Shown one piece after another: positions 1 to 5,333 of a stretch of 5,333 nt of DNA. Under the pieces are notes generated by a model, which saw nothing but the letters and a program-made list of their open reading frames with translations, was not told the DNA's origin and did not search any database. This stretch comes from Gammaproteobacteria bacterium (GTDB lineage: Bacteria; Pseudomonadota; Gammaproteobacteria; Pseudomonadales; Azotimanducaceae), in assembly GCA_030430515.1 (NCBI GenBank), contig JAUIKX010000255.1, forward strand, positions 1 to 5,333, in the 5' to 3' direction. Within the stretch, counting starts at the first letter, position 1. Every line of letters starts with the position of its first letter. The translations under genes and the position numbers were made by a program.

Positions 1-388
1 GATCCGCAACCAGATCGGCCTTGAGTGACGAAGCATCCGCAAGCGGGCCGAACAGCATGGCCGGCCGCAGATTGGCAAAGAGTTCGAGGCCGGATCGCAG
101 GCCCAGGAGCCCCCTTTCCGGCCGCTCGGTCATTGGCAGGCTGTCCCATTTCGGACCACCGACCCCGCCAAGCAACACAGCATCAGCGGCTTTGGCCTGC
201 GCCAGCGTTTCATGAGGTAGCGCGGTACCTGTGGCGTCGATGGCCACACCGCCTACCAGACCCTCCTGCAGCGACAGCGCCACGCCTTCATCAGCAGCAA
301 CCTGCTGCATGACCTCGACGGCGCTCGCCATCACTTCGGTGCCGATACCATCTCCAGGTAGTACCAGTATGTTCTTGATATCACTCAT
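1..388 (-). CDS. leuB: 3-isopropylmalate dehydrogenase, N-terminal part (cut by window edge)
   Basis: This is the first 129 codons of a minus-strand gene that runs off the left edge. LeuB is a cytoplasmic enzyme that oxidises and decarboxylates 3-isopropylmalate with NAD+ and a divalent metal, giving the keto acid that is transaminated to leucine. The sequence shows the family's N-terminal motif LPGDGIGTEV at residues 10-19, the segment LLGGVGGPKWD at about 72-82, and LLGLRSGLELFANLRPA at 94-110. R98 and R108 in that last segment correspond to the two substrate-binding arginines of the family. The start ATG at 388-386 lies 5 bases after the leuD stop. A GAGAGG Shine-Dalgarno (398-403) sits 9 bases upstream, inside the end of leuD, so the gene is the third of a leuC-leuD-leuB operon. 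Nothing is broken in the visible part. Related decarboxylating dehydrogenases (isocitrate, tartrate) share the fold, but the motif details and operon context favour LeuB. Confidence 0.96.
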   Translation of the reverse strand, partial: MSDIKNILVLPGDGIGTEVMASAVEVMQQVAADEGVALSLQEGLVGGVAIDATGTALPHETLAQAKAADAVLLGGVGGPKWDSLPMTERPERGLLGLRSGLELFANLRPAMLFGPLADASSLKADLVAD

Positions 389-393
389 GTTAA

Positions 394-1038
394 TCAGCCT
401 CTCGCACCCGGCAGCCAGGGCATCTGCCCGTAATGTTTTTTCTCGAATTCAACGATACGGTCGCGTTCAGCCAACGTCAGGCCAATGTCGTCCAGGCCCA
501 GCAGGAGCTTACGTTTGCGAACCGGATCGATATCGAACGCAACCGCTTCGCCTTCCTGCGGGACGATGGTCTGCGACTCCAGATCAACGCTAACCACAAG
601 CCCGTCACTTTGGGCCGCATCGAACATTTTCTCGATAGTTTCTTCATCTAAAACAATAGGTAGCAAACCATTCTTAAAGCAGTTGCTGTAAAAAATGTCG
701 GCGAAGCTGGGAGCGAGCACAACGTCGAAGCCGTACTCCATCAGCGCCCACACCGCATGCTCACGACTGGACCCACAACCAAAGTTGTCGCGAGCCAGGA
801 GCACCCGTGCTCCCTGGTATCTCGGTGCGTTGAGCACAAACTCGTGGTTGATCTGACGCTCGTTGGCCGTCTGGCCCGGATGGCCTTCGTCCAGATAACG
901 CCAACCGTCAAAGAGGTTATCGCCGAAGCCGGTACGTTTGATCGATTTCAGAAACTGCTTCGGAATGATCTGGTCTGTATCCACATTGGCACGATCCAAC
1001 GGCGCTACCAGACCGGTGAATGCTTGAAACGCCCTCAT
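394..1038 (-). CDS. leuD: 3-isopropylmalate dehydratase small subunit
   Basis: LeuD is the small, swivelling-domain subunit of isopropylmalate isomerase. With LeuC it converts 2-isopropylmalate to 3-isopropylmalate in the cytoplasm, the second leucine-specific step. The protein, 214 residues from the chosen start, carries TGLVAPLDRANVDTDQIIPK near its N-terminus and NFGCGSSREHAVWAL, the conserved substrate-recognition loop of the aconitase small domain. The length is normal for bacterial LeuD. An ATG at 1044 gives two extra residues (MD). I prefer the ATG at 1038 because GAGGGA (1045-1050) is 6 bases from it but touches the upstream ATG. The 1038 start also makes a classic ATGA overlap with the leuC stop and gives an N-terminus (MRAFQAFTGL) like that of pseudomonad LeuD proteins as I remember them. 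The gene is translationally coupled to leuC and followed after 5 bases by leuB. Confidence 0.96.
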   Translation of the reverse strand: MRAFQAFTGLVAPLDRANVDTDQIIPKQFLKSIKRTGFGDNLFDGWRYLDEGHPGQTANERQINHEFVLNAPRYQGARVLLARDNFGCGSSREHAVWALMEYGFDVVLAPSFADIFYSNCFKNGLLPIVLDEETIEKMFDAAQSDGLVVSVDLESQTIVPQEGEAVAFDIDPVRKRKLLLGLDDIGLTLAERDRIVEFEKKHYGQMPWLPGARG

Positions 1039-2450
1039 ATCCATTCCCTCACGTCAACGAAGTGGCCGGCGATGGCCGCGGCTGCCGCCATTGCCGGGCT
1101 GACCAGATGCGTTCTGCCGGCATGGCCCTGACGGCCCTCGAAATTGCGGTTCGAGGTGGACGCACAGTGCTCGCCCGGGCCGAGCTTATCGGGGTTCATC
1201 GCCAGACACATGGAACAGCCCGCATCGCGCCAGTCGAAACCCGCTTCGATCAGAACGTCAGCGATACCTTCGGCCTCTGCCTGCGCTTTGACCAGGCCTG
1301 AACCCGGCACCACCAGGGCCTGCTTGATGCGCCCTGCGACTTTGCGGCCTCGAACCACCTGCGCGACGGCGCGCAGATCTTCGATACGGGCGTTCGTGCA
1401 GGAGCCGATGAATACGCGATCGAGCTGGATATCCGTGATCGGCTGATCTGCCGACAAGCCCATGTACGCCAGCGCCAGGCGGATGGATTCAGCCTTGACC
1501 GGGTCTGCTTCCCGGTCGGGATTCGGAATGGCGCCGTCCACCGGCACACCGAGCTCGGGGGATGTCCCCCACGTTACGAAGGGCGCCAGAGCGGTGGCGT
1601 CAAAGCGTTCCATACGGTCGAACACAGCATCGTCGTCACTGACCAGAGTGCGCCAGTAGGTCTCTGCCTGATCCCACATCTGCCCTACGGGGGCGAAAGG
1701 CCGGCCGTGAACATATTCCAGGGTGGTGTCATCGACAGCCACCATGCCCGCACGGGCGCCTGCTTCGATGGCCATGTTGCACAACGTCATGCGCCCCTCC
1801 ATGGACAGCGCCTGCACCGCCTCACCGCGATACTCCAGCGTATGGGCGGTCGCGCCTGCGGTTCCGAGCCTCGCGATGATCGCAAGAACCAGGTCTTTGG
1901 CGTATACACCTTCGCTGAGCCTGCCGGTGGTCTCGATGGCAAAGTTGCCGGCTTTGCGCTGCGCGAGGCACTGGGTGGCCATGACGTGTTCGACCTCAGA
2001 CGTGCCGATACCTTGGGCAAGTGCCGCGAACGCACCGTGGGTCGATGTATGGGAATCGCCGCACACCACCGTCATACCCGGCATCGTTGCGCCCTGCTCA
2101 GGGCCCACTACGTGGACGATACCCTGCCGCTTGTCCAGGATGTCGAACTGCGTGACACCGTAGGCCTTGCAGTTGGCGTCGAGCGTTACGACCTGTTCGT
2201 GCGCCACCGGGTCGTCGATACCGGCAAGACCTTCGGAGCGCCGCTCGGTCGGCACGTTGTGATCGGGGGTGGCGAGATTCGCCCCGGTGCGCCACAACGG
2301 ACGATGGTTCAGCGCCAGCCCCTCGAAAGCCTGCGGCGAGGTGACCTCATGCAGCAGCTGCAGGTCGATGTACAGAAGGCTTTCGCCATCCTCTCGAACG
2401 CCCACTTCGTGGTCGCTCCACACTTTGTCATATACCGTCTGGCCGGCCAT
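1035..2450 (-). CDS. leuC: 3-isopropylmalate dehydratase large subunit
   Basis: LeuC is the [4Fe-4S] catalytic subunit of isopropylmalate isomerase, an aconitase-superfamily enzyme that works with LeuD in the cytoplasm through a dehydration-rehydration cycle. The 471-residue protein is close to the E. coli length of 466. The three cluster cysteines are visible: C351 in GSCTN, and C412 and C415 in CSMCLAMN. Other family marks are VVCGDSHTSTHGAF, GTSEVEHVMATQ and the C-terminal NRNFEGRQG followed by LVSPAMAAAAAIAGHF. The start ATG at 2450-2448 has a near-perfect Shine-Dalgarno (AAAGGAGGT) 4-5 bases upstream. It is the first gene of a leuC-leuD-leuB operon and is divergent from a LysR regulator gene. 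I see no leucine-rich leader peptide before it, so control is more likely through the LysR protein than by attenuation. No residues or segments appear to be missing. Confidence 0.98.
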   Translation of the reverse strand: MAGQTVYDKVWSDHEVGVREDGESLLYIDLQLLHEVTSPQAFEGLALNHRPLWRTGANLATPDHNVPTERRSEGLAGIDDPVAHEQVVTLDANCKAYGVTQFDILDKRQGIVHVVGPEQGATMPGMTVVCGDSHTSTHGAFAALAQGIGTSEVEHVMATQCLAQRKAGNFAIETTGRLSEGVYAKDLVLAIIARLGTAGATAHTLEYRGEAVQALSMEGRMTLCNMAIEAGARAGMVAVDDTTLEYVHGRPFAPVGQMWDQAETYWRTLVSDDDAVFDRMERFDATALAPFVTWGTSPELGVPVDGAIPNPDREADPVKAESIRLALAYMGLSADQPITDIQLDRVFIGSCTNARIEDLRAVAQVVRGRKVAGRIKQALVVPGSGLVKAQAEAEGIADVLIEAGFDWRDAGCSMCLAMNPDKLGPGEHCASTSNRNFEGRQGHAGRTHLVSPAMAAAAAIAGHFVDVREWI

Positions 2451-2454
2451 GCAG

Positions 2455-2466
2455 ACCTCCTTTTTT
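2455..2466 (-). promoter_or_regulatory. Strong ribosome binding site of leuC
   Basis: Read on the minus strand this is a run of A followed by GGAGGT, almost fully complementary to the 16S rRNA 3' end, ending 4 bases before the leuC ATG. It fixes the leuC start and suggests efficient translation of the first operon gene. Confidence 0.85.
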
Positions 2467-2491
2467 CAGCCCGCGAAGAGTAAGGCGAAAT

Positions 2492-2520
2492 AATGTATGC
2501 TTCCAATTCATATTTATCAT
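2492..2520 (-). promoter_or_regulatory. Candidate sigma-70 promoter for leuCDB
   Basis: On the minus strand, ATGATA (2520-2515, 4 of 6 matches to TTGACA) is followed after exactly 17 bases by TACATT (2497-2492, 4 of 6 matches to TATAAT). Transcription would start near 2485, giving a leader of about 35 bases before leuC. Both boxes are weak, as expected for an activator-dependent promoter. The main inverted repeat would be centred near -54, within the range where LysR-type activators bind. AT-rich DNA makes chance matches easy, so this is only a candidate. Confidence 0.35.
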
Positions 2521-2529
2521 TTTATGAAT
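2506..2529. repeat. Inverted repeat ATTCATA-N10-TATGAAT in the divergent control region
   Basis: The arms ATTCATA (2506-2512) and TATGAAT (2523-2529) are perfect 7-bp inverted copies separated by 10 bases. The right arm shares its last four bases with the left arm of the next inverted repeat (2526-2551). Its location between leuC and the LysR gene suggests a second regulator-binding site, but it is AT-rich and could be partly chance. Confidence 0.5.
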
Positions 2530-2551
2530 GCGTATATTGCATATAGCATTC
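2526..2551. promoter_or_regulatory. Probable LysR-type operator (near-perfect dyad)
   Basis: The outer arms GAATGC (2526-2531) and GCATTC (2546-2551) are perfect inverted copies. Inside them TATAT (2533-2537) and ATATA (2541-2545) form a nested dyad around TGC, with one unpaired G. The stretch 2529-2541 also fits the LysR-family T-N11-A pattern, with TGC and GCA as its ends. It lies between leuC and the divergent LysR gene, the usual position for the regulator's own binding site. It overlaps the candidate -35 of the LysR gene, which would allow autorepression. The dyad is directly visible; the binding protein is inferred. Confidence 0.6.
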
Positions 2552-2565
2552 GATGCATCTACTAT
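2537..2565 (+). promoter_or_regulatory. Candidate promoter of the LysR gene
   Basis: TTGCAT (2537-2542, 3 of 6 matches) and TACTAT (2560-2565, 4 of 6 matches) are separated by 17 bases. Transcription would start near 2572, only about 9 bases before the preferred ATG at 2581, so the mRNA would be almost leaderless. This fits the lack of a clear Shine-Dalgarno there. The -35 lies inside the dyad at 2526-2551. The matches are weak. Confidence 0.35.
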
Positions 2566-2577
2566 TCGACTATTCGA
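2562..2577 (+). repeat. Tandem direct repeat of CTATTCGA (two copies)
   Basis: CTATTCGA occurs at 2562-2569 and again at 2570-2577, directly before the LysR start codon. The core ATTCGA also occurs at 2548-2553. The three cores are therefore spaced 16 and 8 bases apart. A perfect 8-bp palindrome, GATGCATC (2552-2559), lies between them. The function is unknown; it may add regulator contacts or arise from slippage. Confidence 0.6.
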
Positions 2578-2580
2578 CGC

Positions 2581-3477
2581 ATGAACTTCAACGAGCTGCA
2601 GGCCTTCGCTGCCGTATCCGAACAGGGCTCCGTATCCGAGGCCGCCGCCACACTGTTCATCACCCAACCAGCGGTCACCCGTCGCATTCAGGCGCTCGAA
2701 AACAGCCTGGGCGTGTCGCTCTTCGATCGGCAGGGTAAACGTCTGCGCCTCACGGAAGCGGGCGAGGTACTGCTGCCCCGGGCAAAAACGCTGCTCGCGG
2801 CGCGGGACGACGCCACACGCGCGATAGACGATCTCGAGCGGACCGTCGCAGGAAGGCTGCGCCTCGCGACCTCCCACCATATCGGCCTGCACCGACTCGC
2901 ACCGGTGCTCAAGGCATTTACCCGGGCTTATCCCGACGTGAGCCTGGATATCCGATTTGAAGATTCCGAGGCTGCACACGATCTCGTCCAGTCACGGACA
3001 TGCGATCTGGCAGTCGTGACCCTGGATCCATCCGCGTCCACAGCCAGCAGCGGCCAGTTCAGCTACGAACTGATCTGGCAGGATCCTCTGGCTTTCGTAG
3101 CCGCACCCGACCACCCGCTTGCAGGCTCGACGGCGGTGAGCCTCGAATCCATCGCCGGCCATCCCGCGGTGCTGCCCGGCCTTGCAACCTACACCGGCAG
3201 AATCGTCGCAGACCTCTTTGCAGCCAGAGGACTCACCCTCAAGCAATCCATGTCGACCAACTACCTGGAAACCATCAGTATGCTCGTTGCAGCAGGACTC
3301 GGGTGGAGCGTTCTGCCGGTCACCATGCTGTCGGACGACCTGGTACAGGTCGCCGCTGATACAGAGATCCTGTACCGAAAGCTTGGCGCAGTGCGGCTGC
3401 CTGAACGCACCCCTTCGAGAGCCACCTCGGCGTTCCTCGAAACGCTGCGGGCTTTTGCATCCCCACTACGCCCCTGA
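2581..3477 (+). CDS. LysR-family transcriptional regulator, divergent from leuCDB
   Basis: The 298-residue protein has the usual LysR layout. A winged helix-turn-helix occupies roughly residues 1-65, with the recognition segment SVSEAAATLFITQPAVTRRIQALE at 17-40, then LGVSLFDR and RLRLTEAGEVLLPRA. A linker helix follows, then a two-lobed periplasmic-binding-like effector domain from about residue 90 to the end. It is a cytoplasmic DNA-binding protein, probably a tetramer as in the family. Its position back to back with leuC, with dyads between them, suggests it controls leuCDB, perhaps in response to a pathway intermediate such as isopropylmalate; that is inference. An in-frame ATG at 2497 would add 28 residues (MLPIHIYHFMNAYIAYSIRC...) encoded by the operator DNA. 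I reject it because MNFNELQAF at 2581 is the typical family N-terminus. No good Shine-Dalgarno precedes 2581. Confidence 0.93.
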   Translation: MNFNELQAFAAVSEQGSVSEAAATLFITQPAVTRRIQALENSLGVSLFDRQGKRLRLTEAGEVLLPRAKTLLAARDDATRAIDDLERTVAGRLRLATSHHIGLHRLAPVLKAFTRAYPDVSLDIRFEDSEAAHDLVQSRTCDLAVVTLDPSASTASSGQFSYELIWQDPLAFVAAPDHPLAGSTAVSLESIAGHPAVLPGLATYTGRIVADLFAARGLTLKQSMSTNYLETISMLVAAGLGWSVLPVTMLSDDLVQVAADTEILYRKLGAVRLPERTPSRATSAFLETLRAFASPLRP

Positions 3478-3607
3478 GAGCCGACGACAGCCAACACACT
3501 CAAACTGCGACCCTCGTCACGCCACCCTGAAGCCAAGCGGTCTAATGTCGCCCTACCGACAGGATTTCGGCGAACAAGTGCTTGAACAACGACAGAAGAG
3601 AGTGCCC
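3478..3607. other. Gap between the LysR gene and the lipoprotein gene
   Basis: These 130 bases hold no convincing gene or hairpin terminator. TCTAAT (3541-3546) matches the -10 consensus at 5 of 6 bases, but no acceptable -35 lies 16-18 bases upstream, so a promoter here is only possible. A purine-rich AGAAGAGAG (3594-3602) lies 5 bases before the lipoprotein ATG and can serve as its ribosome binding site. Confidence 0.4.
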
Positions 3608-4597
3608 ATGAGCGCATTGCTGCAGCGTTTGCCTCCTGCGCGGAAGCAAGCTGCGCGCCGGATACTCAGGCTGAGTCTGGCGGCAGTATTTTTTTCCGCT
3701 TTAGCCGCGTGCCAGACGCCGGCACCAGCGCCTGAGCCGGAAGTGAGCCCCCAGGCACCGATCGTGAAACCGGAGCCTCTACCAGAGAAGCCGGCTGTGA
3801 AACCACCACCCCCACCACCCCCACCGCCACCGCCGGTAGCGGTGCTGCTGAGCCGCGACATTCCAGCGTACACCGCTGTGTCGGCCGCCCTGGAAGCCCG
3901 TCTGATGGAAACCGCAGACTCACCGACTGCGCCCATGATCGTGGATCTCGAAACGACCGACAGTAACGACCTGCTCGACCTCCTGGGCGAAAGCAAAGTG
4001 CGCCAGGTCGTCGCAATCGGCGATAGAGCGCTCGATGCGGTAGAAGGTCTCACAGAGCTCGACGTGATCTACGCACAGGTCTTCACACCGCAACACAAAC
4101 ATAGAGGCGTACCGGCCATACCGCCGGCGAAAGCGCAGCTGACCTACTGGCGCAAGATCGACAACGATCTGCAGCGGGTCGGCGTTCTGGGTAGCGAACC
4201 GTTCCGCGCCGCGATCGAAGGCATTGCCGCTGCGGGCAGCGAACTCGGCATGGTCGTGCAGAGATCAATTGTCAGCAACGACAAGCAGGCATGGCTGGAG
4301 TTCCGCCGCCTCCTGCCGGAGATGGACGGCTTCATCATCCTTCCCGACCAGAGCATTTTGAGCCCCGGCGTGATCCAGAAGATTCTGAGTCACGGCAGGA
4401 AGAACAATGTCCGCTTTCTGACCTACAACGCCCTGCTGTTCAAACTGGGCGCCCACCTGCACGTTACGCAGAACCCGGAAGACGTTGCCTCGCAAATTGC
4501 GGATCTACTGAAAAACGAAGAACTGCGTGAACGTCCCTTAACGGTATTCAGAGCCCGCACGCAGGGATCGGAGGTATTCGTTGACGTCAACAGTTGA
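3608..4597 (+). CDS. Pro-rich lipoprotein with ABC substrate-binding-like (ABC_sub_bind-type) domain
   Basis: The 329-residue protein has a basic N-terminus (RKQAARR), a hydrophobic stretch (about 19-33) and a lipobox, LAAC, with C35 as the lipidated residue. Gln at +2 predicts outer-membrane sorting under the Lol rule. Residues 36-76 form a Pro/Glu/Lys-rich tether (APEPE, KPEPLPEKP) ending in 11 consecutive prolines (66-76). The rest, about 77-329, resembles an ABC_sub_bind-type periplasmic binding domain. VRQVVAIGDRALDAV followed by DVIYAQVFTP fits the family's first-lobe pattern, and LQRVGVLGSEPFRAAIEGIA fits the second lobe. Residues from VTQNPEDVASQIADLL onward match the closing helix region. 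The ligand is unknown. No permease or ATPase gene is visible; instead the next gene, overlapping by 17 bp, is a membrane sensor, so a role in ligand sensing is inferred. ATG 3608 is chosen because the signal peptide follows it directly; a GTG at 3602 would add two residues. The family assignment is from recalled motifs, without a search. Confidence 0.8.
   Translation: MSALLQRLPPARKQAARRILRLSLAAVFFSALAACQTPAPAPEPEVSPQAPIVKPEPLPEKPAVKPPPPPPPPPPPVAVLLSRDIPAYTAVSAALEARLMETADSPTAPMIVDLETTDSNDLLDLLGESKVRQVVAIGDRALDAVEGLTELDVIYAQVFTPQHKHRGVPAIPPAKAQLTYWRKIDNDLQRVGVLGSEPFRAAIEGIAAAGSELGMVVQRSIVSNDKQAWLEFRRLLPEMDGFIILPDQSILSPGVIQKILSHGRKNNVRFLTYNALLFKLGAHLHVTQNPEDVASQIADLLKNEELRERPLTVFRARTQGSEVFVDVNS
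3803..3835 (+). repeat. Polyproline tract of 11 Pro codons
   Basis: Eleven proline codons in a row are built from short internal duplications: the nine-base unit CCACCACCC twice, then CCACCG twice, then CCG. On the other strand this gives closely spaced G runs. The tract lies at the end of the lipoprotein's tether, just before the folded domain. Proteins with such runs need elongation factor P to avoid ribosome stalling. The repeat structure suggests the length may vary among relatives through slippage. Confidence 0.9.
4570..4574 (+). promoter_or_regulatory. Ribosome binding site that sets a TTG start
   Basis: GGAGG lies inside the end of the lipoprotein gene, 6 bases before the TTG at 4581. 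This ideal spacing is the main reason to place the sensor start there rather than at the ATG at 4641, where the nearest GGAG is only 3 bases away. Confidence 0.75.
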
Positions 4598-5333
4598 ACA
4601 GGCTGCGCCGAAGCGCACACGAACCTTCGTTTCGGAGATCATGCTGACGCAGCTGTCCTTCGCAGTGGTCGTCGGATTGATTGCGTTGAGCTGTTTGTGG
4701 TTCGTTGCCAACTGGGTTGTGCGCGACAATCTAGACGACTGGTCTACACGCTGGGTGCATGAACTGGAAGGCCTGGGCAGCGGCCTGTACCTCGAACAGG
4801 ATGACCCCAGCTATCTGGCGCTCAAAAGCTACATCGACCGCTTCGAAGAAGTCATGTACGTGCGCTACTACGACAAGAACGGGCAGCCACTCTACCTGGA
4901 AGCGAAGAGCAGCGACCTGCCGTTCGAGGCATTGAGCAGCGATACCATTGAAAAACTGAAGAGCCGCTCTGATCGGAACAACGCCCACCTCGTGGATGAA
5001 TCCAGAGCCCCAATGGTGCGGCTGAGCCGGGCGATCGCCACCGAGGCGATTGCGAGCGGCACCGATCTTTTTGCGGCCGAATCGCTGGAAGAGCTTGAAA
5101 CCGAGCGTTCCATTGTCGGCTTCGTTGAGCTCGGTGTGGACTACAGCCGCTACGATCGCGATCTCATCGGCAGCGTATTCATGGGCAGCGTCTTCGTCGT
5201 CATGGCGTTTTTCGTGCTGGCAGGTCTCGGCTGGCTGATCATCGCGAGGGCGGTACAACCGCTCAGGGCGCTCGAAGAGCCCCTGAGGAAACTCGCCGCC
5301 GGAGAGCTCGACATCGATGTTCCCGACTCCCCG
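4581..5333 (+). CDS. Membrane sensor protein with periplasmic domain and HAMP (C-terminus cut by window edge)
   Basis: An open frame of 251 codons runs from a TTG to the right edge without a stop. It encodes a short basic cytoplasmic N-terminus (PKRTRT), a first membrane helix (about 25-47), a periplasmic region of about 146 residues (48-193), and a second membrane helix (about 196-221). The start of a HAMP linker follows, with ARAVQPLRALEEPLRKLAAGELDIDVP matching the family's pattern of a Pro after the membrane, heptad leucines and a GELDI-type second helix. Such proteins pass a periplasmic signal to a cytoplasmic output: histidine kinase, diguanylate cyclase or methyl-accepting domain. The output domain is not in the window, so the class is unknown. 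The segment VMYVRYYDKNGQPLYLEAK recalls PAS/Cache-like extracytoplasmic folds, but this is a weak call. The gene overlaps the lipoprotein gene by 17 bp, so the two are probably co-translated and work together. Confidence 0.82.
   Translation, partial: MTSTVEQAAPKRTRTFVSEIMLTQLSFAVVVGLIALSCLWFVANWVVRDNLDDWSTRWVHELEGLGSGLYLEQDDPSYLALKSYIDRFEEVMYVRYYDKNGQPLYLEAKSSDLPFEALSSDTIEKLKSRSDRNNAHLVDESRAPMVRLSRAIATEAIASGTDLFAAESLEELETERSIVGFVELGVDYSRYDRDLIGSVFMGSVFVVMAFFVLAGLGWLIIARAVQPLRALEEPLRKLAAGELDIDVPDSP

Noticed and set aside
1..5. GATCC at the very left edge, possibly a cloning junction
   Set aside because: leuB stays in frame right to the edge, and a 5-bp match is expected by chance; it says nothing firm about the source.
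1707..2483. A 258-codon open frame on the plus strand, antisense to leuC
   Set aside because: leuC on the other strand is unmistakable. This frame shows no family motif and arises from GC-rich codon bias.
2451..2580. A leucine leader peptide and attenuator before leuC
   Set aside because: No short frame with clustered Leu codons and no terminator hairpin with a T run is visible on the minus strand in these 130 bases.
2428..2979. A 183-codon minus-strand frame across the control region and the start of the LysR gene
   Set aside because: It crosses the operator and overlaps both well-supported genes; no recognisable domain or ribosome binding site.
3182..3607. N-terminal extension of the lipoprotein frame back to 3182
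   Set aside because: It would overlap the end of the LysR gene and place 142 low-complexity residues before a good signal peptide.
3478..3607. A rho-independent terminator after the LysR gene
   Set aside because: No GC-rich stem followed by a T run could be found.
3553..4053. A 166-codon minus-strand frame with a run of glycines
   Set aside because: The glycine run is simply the complement of the proline tract. The plus-strand frame has a signal peptide and a domain.
4731..5258. A 175-codon minus-strand frame opposite the sensor gene
   Set aside because: It is antisense to a continuous frame with two membrane helices and a HAMP start, and has no motif of its own.

Overview
The window looks like chromosomal DNA from a GC-rich gammaproteobacterium. 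The evidence is the sequence character of LeuD and LeuC, the lone leuC-leuD-leuB order with a divergent LysR gene as in Pseudomonas-like genomes, and a Gram-negative lipoprotein next to an inner-membrane sensor. I cannot name a genus from the sequence alone. The left edge cuts leuB and the right edge cuts the sensor gene.

Left half, minus strand (1-2450): a compact leucine biosynthesis operon read leuC, leuD, leuB. LeuC and LeuD form isopropylmalate isomerase, and LeuB is the next enzyme, 3-isopropylmalate dehydrogenase. The genes are translationally tight. leuC and leuD most likely overlap by an ATGA, and only 5 bases separate the leuD stop from the leuB start. leuA is not in the window.

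Middle (2451-2580): a 130-bp, AT-rich divergent control region between leuC and a LysR-type regulator gene (2581-3477, plus). It holds two overlapping inverted repeats, a T-N11-A box, a tandem 8-bp repeat and weak promoter matches facing both ways. The layout suggests that the LysR protein controls leuCDB and its own gene.

Right part, plus strand (3608-5333): a two-gene unit. The first gene encodes a lipoprotein with a Pro-rich tether, including 11 prolines in a row, followed by a periplasmic-binding-protein-like domain resembling the ABC_sub_bind family. The second gene overlaps it by 17 bp, starts at a TTG behind a strong Shine-Dalgarno, and encodes a membrane sensor: TM, periplasmic domain, TM, then the beginning of a HAMP domain. 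Its output domain lies beyond the window. No transporter permease or ATPase is present in the window. The pair therefore reads more like a binding-lipoprotein and sensor signalling unit than a transporter; this is inference and is the most interesting item here.
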